From Bacteroidota bacterium (GTDB lineage: Bacteria; Bacteroidota; Bacteroidia; Flavobacteriales; Weeksellaceae), in the NCBI GenBank assembly GCA_023460855.1, contig JAEWOS010000021.1, positions 1-24,010 on the forward strand: a stretch of 24,010 nt of DNA, read 5' to 3'. The position numbers were made by a program, and so were the translations under genes. Below the pieces are notes generated by a model that was given only the letters and a program-made list of their open reading frames with translations, was not told where the DNA came from and searched no databases. This document shows, one piece after another, positions 16,232-22,312 of the stretch (the stretch's first letter is position 1; each line of letters starts with the position of its first letter).

Positions 16232-17173
16232 ATGGAGGAAAATATTTTAGACTGTTTGATTATCGGATCTGGCCCTGCAGGTTTTACTGCGGCCATTTAT
16301 GCAGCAAGAGCCGACCTAAAACCACAACTTTACACTGGTCTTGAACCGGGCGGACAACTGACCACCACGACAGAAGTGGACAATTTTCCGGGTTATCCGG
16401 ATGGAGTTACCGGTCCGCAGATGATGATTGATTTGCAAAAACAGGCTGAACGTTTTGATACCAAAGTTCATTACGAACTGATTACAAAAACGGAATTTTC
16501 GAAAGAAGTTGGCGGCATCCATAAAGTCTGGGCCGGTAATAAAGAACTGCTGGCGCGTACCGTTATTATTTCTACCGGTGCAACGGCAAAATATCTGGGA
16601 CTGGACGATGAGAAAAAATATTCCGGAGGCGGCGTTTCTGCATGTGCTACCTGCGACGGATTCTTTTATAAAGGAAAAGATGTTATTGTTGTCGGCGGTG
16701 GCGATACCGCTGCAGAAGAGGCAACGTATTTGGCAAAACTCACGAATAAAGTAACAATGCTCGTTCGCAAGGATGAATTCCGCGCTTCCAAGGCGATGAT
16801 TCACCGTGTGGAAAATACGCCGAATATAGAAGTGAAATTCCACCACGAACTGATCGGCATTGAAGGAGAAAATAATCTGGTGGAAAGGGGAGTGGTAATC
16901 AACAACCAGACACAGGAAAAATTCACGATCCCGGTTCACGGTATTTTCATCGCGATCGGACACCAGCCAAATACAGCAGTTTTTGAAGGCCAGCTAAGAA
17001 CCGACGAAAACGGTTACATCATCACCGAAAGTGACTGTACAAAAACCAATCTTCCCGGTGTTTTCGCAGCGGGAGATGTGCAGGATCATATTTACAGACA
17101 GGCAATTACAGCTGCAGGTTCAGGATGTATGGCAGCGATGGACGCTGAGAAATATCTTGCTGAATTAGATTAG
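16232..17173 (+). CDS. trxB: Thioredoxin-disulfide reductase
   Basis: The 313-residue protein is a standard bacterial thioredoxin reductase. The FAD-binding GSGPAGFTAA lies near residue 12, the redox-active CATC is C138-C141, the NADPH site is GGGDTAAEEA, and the C-terminal FAD motif is GVFAAGDVQD. It passes electrons from NADPH to thioredoxin in the cytoplasm. A GGAGA stretch lies 7 nt before the ATG, unusual for this phylum, where Shine-Dalgarno sequences are rare. The gene stands alone, 142 nt after holA. Its stop codon overlaps the left arm of an inverted repeat that fills the gap to crcB. Confidence 0.96.
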   Translation: MEENILDCLIIGSGPAGFTAAIYAARADLKPQLYTGLEPGGQLTTTTEVDNFPGYPDGVTGPQMMIDLQKQAERFDTKVHYELITKTEFSKEVGGIHKVWAGNKELLARTVIISTGATAKYLGLDDEKKYSGGGVSACATCDGFFYKGKDVIVVGGGDTAAEEATYLAKLTNKVTMLVRKDEFRASKAMIHRVENTPNIEVKFHHELIGIEGENNLVERGVVINNQTQEKFTIPVHGIFIAIGHQPNTAVFEGQLRTDENGYIITESDCTKTNLPGVFAAGDVQDHIYRQAITAAGSGCMAAMDAEKYLAELD

Positions 17174-17318
17174 CAGTTTGAGTGGTTGGTTTAGTTTGGA
17201 GTGCAGCAGCTTTTCAGGAACTAATGTTTGGAATGAAAAACAGACTTACCTCAGAAAATTTGTATTTCTTAACTCCCCAAACTGCTAAACTATTAAACTA
17301 CTAAATCACTAAACCACT
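17172..17318. repeat. Inverted repeat with 8-nt tandem units between trxB and crcB
   Basis: The right part (17285-17316) is four degenerate 8-nt units: CTAAACTA, TTAAACTA, CTAAATCA, CTAAACCA. The left part (17172-17205) carries complementary words. AGCAGTTTG at 17172-17180 is complementary to CAAACTGCT at 17278-17286, and GGTTTAGT at 17188-17195 to ACTAAACC at 17308-17315. The arms are about 100-120 nt apart. It could be a small non-autonomous repeat element or an RNA hairpin at the end of trxB. No transposase is near. Confidence 0.5.
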
Positions 17319-17321
17319 CCA

Positions 17322-17690
17322 GTGAAAACGCTTTTCTACATATTTATTGGCGGCGGTTTCGGGAGTATTCTGCGGTTTTTGATTTCAGGATATACGCAGA
17401 AACTGTGGACGGTCAACAGTTTTCCGCTCGGAACGCTGCTCGTAAATATTGCCGGCTGTTTCCTGATCGGATTTATTTCGTACAGATTCCCTGATAATGG
17501 TTCAGATCTGAAATTTCTGCTGATTGCCGGATTCTGTGGTGGCTTTACTACATTTTCTGCTTTTTCTATGGAAAATTTCCAACTGTATCAGCATGGAAAT
17601 TTCGGCCTGCTTTTGCTGAATATTTGTCTCAATGTTGTGGCCGGAATGCTAGCTTTTTGGGCCGGAATGCGCGCTGCTGTTCTGCTGTAA
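17322..17690 (+). CDS. crcB: Fluoride exporter / channel CrcB (Fluc)
   Basis: The 122-residue, four-helix membrane protein starts at a GTG. Family landmarks are GGGFGSILRFLISG at the N-terminus, the conserved Asn in GTLLVNIAGCFLIGF, and the signature GFCGGFTTFSAFSME. Length is normal (about 120-130). It works as a dimer that lets fluoride leave the cell. No fluoride riboswitch is recognised in the gap upstream, which instead holds an inverted repeat. The last 42 nt overlap, tail to tail, the end of the SemiSWEET gene on the other strand. Confidence 0.93.
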   Translation: MKTLFYIFIGGGFGSILRFLISGYTQKLWTVNSFPLGTLLVNIAGCFLIGFISYRFPDNGSDLKFLLIAGFCGGFTTFSAFSMENFQLYQHGNFGLLLLNICLNVVAGMLAFWAGMRAAVLL

Positions 17691-17963
17691 TGTGAAGCGC
17701 AACAAACCGGTATATCTCAATTTTAATAAAAGGATGATCACTGCAGATATGCAGGCGATTACTGTTGTGATGACAATTGCAGGGCTGTCGGTAAGAATTC
17801 CGTAGAGGAGCCATCCTATTTCACTGATCAGAATAATCAGATAAGTGCCGGAAGAAATATCCTGCGCCGATTTTGTGCGGACCAGCCGCATAATTTGTGG
17901 CAGGAAAGTGATGGAAGACAATAGTCCGGAAATCACGCCGATCATTTCTGTAGTTATATTCAT
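17649..17963 (-). CDS. SemiSWEET-type sugar transporter (PQ-loop family)
   Basis: The 104-residue protein has three membrane helices with the PQ motif at residues 22-23 (SSITFLPQIMRLVRTKSAQDIS), followed by a GTYLIILISEIGWLLYG helix and an AIVITTVIACISAVIILLL helix. This is the three-helix repeat of bacterial SemiSWEETs, which dimerise to pass sugars across the inner membrane. The ATG at 17963 is preferred over an upstream GTG at 17984. A perfect promoter lies about 50 nt upstream. The C-terminal ~20 residues extend past the third helix and are encoded opposite the end of crcB (42-nt overlap). The sugar is unknown. Confidence 0.9.
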   Translation of the reverse strand: MNITTEMIGVISGLLSSITFLPQIMRLVRTKSAQDISSGTYLIILISEIGWLLYGILTDSPAIVITTVIACISAVIILLLKLRYTGLLRFTLQQNSSAHSGPKS

Positions 17964-18010
17964 CGCGGGTGTTTTTATTTGCACTTGAGTGCTGGTGGTT
18001 ATCAGTACTG

Positions 18011-18041
18011 CAAATGTAGGCCATTATAACACCGGCAGCAA
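18011..18041 (-). promoter_or_regulatory. Promoter of the SemiSWEET gene (TTG-N20-TACATTTG, minus strand)
   Basis: On the minus strand, TTG (18041-18039) and TACATTTG (18018-18011) are separated by 20 nt, a full consensus match. The transcript should begin near 18005 and reach the ATG at 17963. Confidence 0.75.
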
Positions 18042-18145
18042 TACAGGTTTACGGGGATTTTTCCTGAAAATTCAGTCATCTCCGTTAAATTAAGGCTTTG
18101 ACATTTATGCGATTATGAAATAAGCGTTCGTTTTGACGAAAAATA

Positions 18146-18177
18146 TTTGGTGAAGTTTAAATACCTTCTTATATTTG
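18146..18177 (+). promoter_or_regulatory. Promoter of tRNA-Ser (TTTG-N20-TATATTTG)
   Basis: TTTG at 18146-18149 and TATATTTG at 18170-18177 are 20 nt apart. The tRNA starts 32 nt after the -7 box. A perfect 5-bp inverted repeat TTCGT/ACGAA at 18127-18140 lies just upstream. Confidence 0.78.
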
Positions 18178-18208
18178 CACCACCAAAAAACGGAGATTCC
18201 GTTTACGG

Positions 18209-18293
18209 GGAGAAATGGCAGAGTGGTCGATTGCGGCAGTCTTGAAAACTGTTGACTGTAACAGGTCCGGGGGTTCGAATCCCTCTTTCTCCG
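18209..18293 (+). tRNA. tRNA-Ser (anticodon UGA)
   Basis: The 85-nt gene folds as a class II tRNA. The acceptor stem GGAGAAA pairs with TTTCTCC at 18286-18292, the anticodon loop CTTGAAA has anticodon TGA, a long variable arm follows (about TTGACTGTAACAGG), and the T arm is GGGGGTTCGAATCCCTC. The discriminator is G at 18293. CCA is not encoded. It has its own promoter and a terminator 15 nt downstream. The AT-rich repeat-rich stretch begins soon after it. Confidence 0.96.
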
Positions 18294-18307
18294 CAAAATT
18301 TTTAAAT

Positions 18308-18338
18308 AACCTGCTGAATACCCGGCAGGTTTTTTTTA
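18308..18338 (+). terminator. Intrinsic terminator of tRNA-Ser
   Basis: The stem AACCTGC / GCAGGTT encloses a 10-nt loop and is followed by a run of T (TTTTTTTT overlapping the stem end). Confidence 0.85.
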
Positions 18339-18420
18339 TGTTTCCCTGAATTTTTTCTGTAATTTTTCTATGAAAGTCTGGGCTGAAACCTGCGAAGCGG
18401 TTCGACAAAGGCAAACTATG

Positions 18421-18561
18421 ATTTCGATTTCCTTTATTTTCGTAATTTAGTTAGTGGAAAAAAAATATTTTCTCAAGGCGGTTTTCCTTTCAACTTTTTG
18501 TTCAAAGTAAACTGCCATTGACTACGTCAAATCTTCGATTTCGCAAATACTTTTTCCGTTA
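18421..18561 (+). repeat. Intergenic repeat copy A (divergent centre), ends in GTTA
   Basis: It shares its left part (CCTTTATTTTCGTAATTT, then AGTGGAAAAAA and a TCAAGGCGGTTT word) and its right end (CAAATACTTTTTCCGTTA) with copies B and C, but the middle differs. The shared GTTA lies at 18558-18561. The bases after it (ACCTGAAATGTTAC) resemble those after copy C (ACCTGAAACTGTAAC). The next gene starts 31 nt after the GTTA. A word like CGAAGCGGTTC at about 18393 also recurs upstream of copy C. Confidence 0.7.
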
Positions 18562-18592
18562 CCTGAAATGTTACCACAACACCTTATTATAA

Positions 18593-19165
18593 ATGAAGTA
18601 TAGGATTTTGACTAAGTCGAAAAAGTATTATTTGACACCTCGAAAAGTGATATGGAATGCAATGTGGTTTCTACTTTCAATTCTCTGCTTAAGGATGATG
18701 CTTATTAAAGATTACGACAATAATGTTAACACAATTGATGCATTATGTTTCTTGGGACTTTTCTCGTGTATGGGATTTGGATTATTCTTTTCTTTGCTAA
18801 GAGTAAACAAAGTAAGATATTTAGAGGGAGAATTCACAGGGGAATTGGAATTCCTAATGGACCAAATCTCTGCGAATGGTAAAGTTTATAAACTGAATGA
18901 AATACAACATATTAAAATTGACGCTAAAGATTTTAGAGGCTATTGGAATATATTCAGTTTCGAAGGTAATTTTGGTGACTCGTATCAATCAAACGGAACA
19001 GACAACTTTTTGGAGCTGCTTCTAAATAGTGGTGAAAAAGTTAGAATTCAATTCGAACAGAAATATGAAAATCAAATCCATTCTGACCAGGACATTTTGA
19101 AACATTATTGTAATTCAGGTAGGTTAAACTATGCAAGTTTAAAGGATTTACTGGATTACAAATAA
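18593..19165 (+). CDS. Small membrane protein of unknown function (cassette-like)
   Basis: The 190-residue protein has two likely membrane helices, at about residues 19-38 and 48-68, with a short loop between them. A soluble C-terminal domain of ~120 residues follows, starting YLEGEFTGELEFLMDQI and rich in beta strands with FRGYWNIFSFEGNFGDSYQ. The membrane-plus-soluble layout suggests a PH-like or immunity-type protein, but no family is recognised. It is AT-rich compared with neighbouring core genes: the row 18721-18780 has 21 G/C in 60. It starts 31 nt after repeat A and is followed by the region of repeat B, like a gene cassette. Its own promoter is not seen. Confidence 0.75.
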   Translation: MKYRILTKSKKYYLTPRKVIWNAMWFLLSILCLRMMLIKDYDNNVNTIDALCFLGLFSCMGFGLFFSLLRVNKVRYLEGEFTGELEFLMDQISANGKVYKLNEIQHIKIDAKDFRGYWNIFSFEGNFGDSYQSNGTDNFLELLLNSGEKVRIQFEQKYENQIHSDQDILKHYCNSGRLNYASLKDLLDYK

Positions 19166-19494
19166 AAAACACTGCAAGTAACATAGAACTAAGGTTATGC
19201 AAAAGAATTATGTTAAAAATTGAGACATGGTCTCACCAAATTTTTTACCTGATTTCAAAATCCCGAACGTCTGTTTTAACAGTTTAAAGGAAACCTCAAT
19301 CTACGCAACTTTCCCGCTCTTGCCTTTTTCCTTCATCCTTGCACACATTTCACAACAGAATTTATCTTCCACTTCCTTTATTTTCGTAATTTGTCAGTGG
19401 AAAAAATGTTGGGTCAACGTGGTTTAACTGTGGACTTTTTCCTGAATAAACTATACTTCACCAGTACTTTTTCTGTTATACGAGATTCTACCAA
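19166..19494 (+). repeat. Intergenic region carrying repeat copy B (core 19367-19478)
   Basis: No gene is supported in these 329 nt. The core at 19367-19478 aligns with copy C at 20323-20434 with about 17 differences by eye, roughly 85% identity. It runs from TTCCACTTCCTTTATTTTCG to a GTTA at 19475-19478, and the next start codon follows 17 nt after the GTTA. The left 200 nt have no counterpart in copies A or C; they include the palindrome CTGTTTTAACAG at 19271-19282. A 66-codon ORF here is spurious. Confidence 0.75.
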
Positions 19495-20178
19495 ATGACC
19501 GAGCAAAAATTAAAGGAATATTTTGAAGATAAAATTACGATCGATGAATTTAGATCTGACGTAGAAGACAGCCAACTTAAAACAGGTTTTGACACAACTC
19601 ATGTCTATATTCAATCATTAGGTGAAGGAGAATTTGAAATAAAAAAGGAACATTTGATTAAATTGTGCGATGACTTTATTTCCAATAAACTTACTGCAGA
19701 AGATTTAAATACAATTGCTTTCTCACTTATTGCTTCCGAATATTTTGATTGGAAAGATGATGCGATGAGTGACGTGATTTTTGATTGGAATAACCCAAGA
19801 ATAGGATTTGATATAAATCTGAAAAATATTCAATTATGGAAAGAATATTTAGAAAACGGAGAATATAAACTAGACAAAAATGAACTGAAGGAAAAATTCA
19901 GGAGTAAAGGGAAATATTTAAATGCTTACCAACAAATAGACGAGATTTTATGGACTGATTGGGATCCAATTGGAGTTAATGTAGACGGGCAAAGAGATGA
20001 ATATCAAGGCTATACTCCAATAATTACAAAATTATTTAAAGCAAACTCACCGACTGAAATCATAGCTGAAAAGCTTTATGAATTTGAAACACAGAATATG
20101 GGAATGTTTGGCAACTATAAAAACTGTAAGAAAGTAGCTGAAAAAATAAAAAAATTAGAGCAAAACAACGGCGTATAA
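19495..20178 (+). CDS. Unknown cassette-like protein, possibly immunity-type
   Basis: The 227-residue protein is soluble, acidic and helical. The N-terminal part includes YIQSLGEGEFEIKKEHLIKL and a FDWKDDAMSDVIFDWNNP segment. The C-terminal part has LWTDWDPIGVN and DEYQGYTPIITKLF, a pattern resembling the DUF1871 family and some bacterial immunity proteins. That resemblance comes from memory of the motif, not a search. It is very AT-rich: rows 19501-19560 and 19861-19920 each have 16 G/C in 60. The start lies 17 nt after the GTTA of repeat B. The stop TAA is inside the GTATAAC that opens repeat C, which fits a cassette boundary. Confidence 0.75.
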   Translation: MTEQKLKEYFEDKITIDEFRSDVEDSQLKTGFDTTHVYIQSLGEGEFEIKKEHLIKLCDDFISNKLTAEDLNTIAFSLIASEYFDWKDDAMSDVIFDWNNPRIGFDINLKNIQLWKEYLENGEYKLDKNELKEKFRSKGKYLNAYQQIDEILWTDWDPIGVNVDGQRDEYQGYTPIITKLFKANSPTEIIAEKLYEFETQNMGMFGNYKNCKKVAEKIKKLEQNNGV

Positions 20179-20437
20179 CAAGATATTTGCAAAGGCGGAG
20201 TAGAAACCTATCGAAGTGGTTCAGCGGAGCCAATTTATTCTGTGAAAATTCAGTTAACAGCATCCGCACAATATTTTTTCCTTTGGGTTTTGATTTTTTA
20301 CTGGAATGGGAGAATCTATGATTTCCACTACCTTTATTTCGTAATTTATCAGTGGATAAAATATTTCGTCAAAGTGGTTTAACAGTGGGCTTTCTCCTGA
20401 ATAAAACTACACTTCACAAATATTTTTTCCGTTAGCG
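20172..20437 (+). repeat. Repeat copy C, attC-like: GCGTATAAC ... GTTAGCGC
   Basis: The outer ends form an imperfect inverted pair: TAAC in GCGTATAAC (20171-20179) with GTTA in GTTAGCGC (20431-20438), and GCG with CGC. This resembles the outer core sites of integron attC sites (RYYYAAC / GTTRRRY), although the element is ~265 nt, longer than classical attC sites. The inner right half, 20323-20434, is homologous to copy B. The words after TAAC (AAGATATTTGCAAAGGCGGAG) are also attC-like. No gene is supported in 20179-20487. Confidence 0.6.
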
Positions 20438-20487
20438 CGACCTGAAACTGTAACTGTTGGCTTGATAAAAAAGACAAACTTGTAAAA

Positions 20488-20814
20488 ATGAACTGGATTA
20501 TTTTAGTTATTGCAGGATTATTTGAAGTAGCTTTCGCCTTCTGTTTAGGTAAAGCGAAAGAATCAACCGGAAACGAAATGTGCCTGTGGTATGCAGGTTT
20601 TCTTATTGCACTTTCTGTAAGTATGGGTCTTTTAATTAAAGCAACTCAAACGCTGCCAATCGGGACAGCTTATGCAGTTTGGACAGGAATTGGAGCAGTG
20701 GGGACAGTCCTGGTCGGTATTTTTGTATTTAAAGAACCGGCAACTTTCCTGCGGCTGTTTTTTATTACCACCTTGATTGGTTCTATCGTTGGACTTAAAG
20801 CGGTTTCAAATTAA
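20488..20814 (+). CDS. gdx: SMR-family exporter of the Gdx/SugE (guanidinium) type
   Basis: The 108-residue, four-helix protein starts MNWIILVIAGLFEVAFAF, with the essential Glu at residue 13. It carries LPIGTAYAVWTGIGAVGT, close to the Gdx/SugE signature and unlike the Qac/EmrE branch. Gdx proteins are antiparallel dimers that exchange guanidinium for protons. No guanidine riboswitch is recognised in the short upstream region. The gene lies 54 nt after the GTTA of repeat C, at the end of the repeat-gene series, with intermediate G/C content (21 of 60 in row 20581-20640). SMR exporters are frequent cargo of integron cassettes, which fits the local context. Confidence 0.9.
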   Translation: MNWIILVIAGLFEVAFAFCLGKAKESTGNEMCLWYAGFLIALSVSMGLLIKATQTLPIGTAYAVWTGIGAVGTVLVGIFVFKEPATFLRLFFITTLIGSIVGLKAVSN

Positions 20815-20815
20815 T

Positions 20816-20896
20816 AATATCGTTATTGCAGAATGGAATAAATTCGATATTAATTACCTTTATTCGCAATATCGTAATTGAAAAATAATACGATAT
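20816..20896. promoter_or_regulatory. Four ATATCG/CGATAT words upstream of the secreted protein gene
   Basis: ATATCG occurs at 20817-20822 (within AATATCG) and 20869-20874, and its reverse complement CGATAT at 20845-20850 and 20891-20896, all within 80 nt. ATATCGTTATTGC and GCAATATCGTAAT form a near-perfect inverted repeat. This could be a set of operator sites or a remnant of the repeat family (ACCTTTATT and TCGTAATT words also occur). The last word touches the ATG at 20897. Confidence 0.4.
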
Positions 20897-21292
20897 ATGA
20901 AAGCACTTAAATTTTATTGCGTTGCTATTTTATTAGTATCATTCTCCACAGTATACGGTCAAAAAAAATATTCGCCGTTGAAAATGTTTAATACGCTGGC
21001 AGAATTAACACAGGCCAAGCTGCTTCCGCAAAGAGAAGTAAACGATTTAGTCTCTATAGGTAAATGCAAATATTTGACTGAGGGCAGAAGTTACGCTGCA
21101 CCAATCGGTTTGTTAGCCAGGAGTGACGTGAAAAATGGAGCTAAAGGAATTGATGAATGGGTGGTAATGGATAAAGGAAATGCCTACGTTTTAACCAATT
21201 ATAAATGGATTCCTGCCGACATGAATGGATCGACTCAATTAATACTTGACTTTGATACGCTGCATTGTGAACATTATGTAAACCTCGATTGA
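20897..21292 (+). CDS. Small secreted protein of unknown function
   Basis: The 131-residue protein has a signal peptide ending in VYGQ (about residues 1-22). The mature ~110 residues have no recognised domain. Readable parts are MFNTLAELTQAKLLPQREVNDLV and a mixed alpha/beta segment GIDEWVVMDKGNAYVLTNYKW. There is one Cys pair candidate (GKCKY and LHCEH). It lies 82 nt after gdx on the same strand, behind the ATATCG word cluster. Expected location is the periplasm or outside. Whether it belongs to the cassette-like stretch or to the core chromosome is unclear. Confidence 0.75.
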   Translation: MKALKFYCVAILLVSFSTVYGQKKYSPLKMFNTLAELTQAKLLPQREVNDLVSIGKCKYLTEGRSYAAPIGLLARSDVKNGAKGIDEWVVMDKGNAYVLTNYKWIPADMNGSTQLILDFDTLHCEHYVNLD

Positions 21293-21386
21293 TAATTAGA
21301 CATCCACATACATCATGTCTGATTTTAGTTGAATACAGTACAGGCGCTCATTTTTTCCTTAAATTGTAGAAATTAAAACAAGTTCA

Positions 21387-22094
21387 GTGAAAATAGAAAT
21401 CTGGAGTGACATCATGTGTCCGTTCTGCTATATCGGAAAACGGAAATTTGAAAAAGCAATGTCACAGTTTTCGGGTAAAAATAATGTGGAAATAGAGTGG
21501 AAGAGCTATCAGCTGATGCCCGCACTGAAAACGCAGGAAGGCAGAAACCTGGATCAGTTTCTGGCCGAAGAAAAAGGAATCAGTCCCGAACAGGCAAAAG
21601 CGATGAATGCACGCGCTGTACAGATGGCAGAGCTGGAAAATCTCGTCTATAATTTCGATAAAGCGATCCCTGCCAATACTTTTGATGCACACCGTTTTAT
21701 TCATGCTGCCAAACAGGAAGGCAAACAGGAAGAAGCCGAAGAAATGCTGTTCCGATCCTATTTTACCGACGGAAAAAACATCGACGATCACGCCACACTT
21801 TTAGAACTAGGCAAAGATATCGGACTCAATACCGACAATCTGAAAACCGCTCTGCAAAACGGAAGTTTTGCGGAAGATGTGCAGGCCGATATTCAGGAAG
21901 CGCAGGAAATCGGAGTTCGCGGCGTGCCGTTTTTTGTGTTCAACAGAAAATACGCGGTGTCCGGCGCTCAGGATTCACAGGTTTTTCTGCAGACACTGGA
22001 AAAATCATTTGAAGAATGGCAGAAAGAAAACCCCGGGACAAATTTCGAAACGATTGAAGGTAAAGTCTGCACACCCGGCCAAAATTGCGACTAA
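21387..22094 (+). CDS. DsbA-family oxidoreductase, FrnE-like
   Basis: The 235-residue protein begins at a GTG and reads MKIEIWSDIMCPFCYIGKRKFE, with the thioredoxin-fold active site CPFC at residues 11-14. An all-helical insertion (residues ~60-160) precedes the cis-proline strand GVRGVPFFVFNRKYAVSGAQ, the standard FrnE/2-hydroxychromene-2-carboxylate isomerase-like layout. There is no signal peptide, so it is a cytoplasmic disulfide or polyketide-type oxidoreductase rather than a periplasmic DsbA. The C-terminal tail carries an extra Cys pair (VCTPGQNCD). Codon use and G/C content return to the chromosomal norm here, marking the right border of the AT-rich stretch. A good terminator follows. 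Confidence 0.93.
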   Translation: MKIEIWSDIMCPFCYIGKRKFEKAMSQFSGKNNVEIEWKSYQLMPALKTQEGRNLDQFLAEEKGISPEQAKAMNARAVQMAELENLVYNFDKAIPANTFDAHRFIHAAKQEGKQEEAEEMLFRSYFTDGKNIDDHATLLELGKDIGLNTDNLKTALQNGSFAEDVQADIQEAQEIGVRGVPFFVFNRKYAVSGAQDSQVFLQTLEKSFEEWQKENPGTNFETIEGKVCTPGQNCD

Positions 22095-22110
22095 TAATTA
22101 ATACACAAAA

Positions 22111-22138
22111 TTCCCCGTTCATCACCGGGGATTTTTTT
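22111..22138 (+). terminator. Intrinsic terminator after the DsbA-family gene
   Basis: The stem TCCCCG / CGGGGA with an 8-nt loop is followed by seven T. Confidence 0.9.
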
Positions 22139-22290
22139 GCTGAGTTCCTGCAGAATCAGTCTTCCAGTACCAGTTTTACGTTATTCAGTTTTACGCGGTT
22201 TTTGGAATTACTTTACTGAATTAACTACGTTTTATGTAATTTTCTCAAAACATCAAAATTTCCAACCTTTTAATACTAAAGATTTAGACT

Positions 22291-22310
22291 TAAATTTGTT
22301 GAAATTCAAC
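22291..22310 (+). promoter_or_regulatory. -7 box (TAAATTTG) overlapped by a 13-nt palindrome
   Basis: TAAATTTG at 22291-22298 matches TAnnTTTG; the -33 region has TTT rather than TTG. The palindrome GTTGAAATTCAAC at 22298-22310 would cover the transcription start, a classic repressor position. The ATG of the GNAT gene follows at 22313, so the leader would be only about 10 nt. Confidence 0.5.
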
Positions 22311-22312
22311 AG

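Noticed and set aside
17174..17321. Fluoride riboswitch before crcB
   Set aside because: The conserved fluoride aptamer core is not seen; the region is explained by the inverted octamer repeat.
19227..19427. 66-codon ORF inside the region of repeat B
   Set aside because: It lies across the repeat, where the homologous part in copy C is not an open frame of the same protein. Treated as spurious.
18421..20437. CRISPR array
   Set aside because: The repeats are long, few, imperfect and separated by full genes; there are no short regular spacers.
20435..20487. Guanidine riboswitch before the gdx gene
   Set aside because: Only about 50 nt are available and no conserved guanidine-I, -II or -III core is visible.
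18209..21386. Genomic island integrated at tRNA-Ser with a duplicated tRNA 3' end
   Set aside because: No second copy of the tRNA 3' sequence and no integrase are visible in the window, so the tRNA neighbourhood is only circumstantial.
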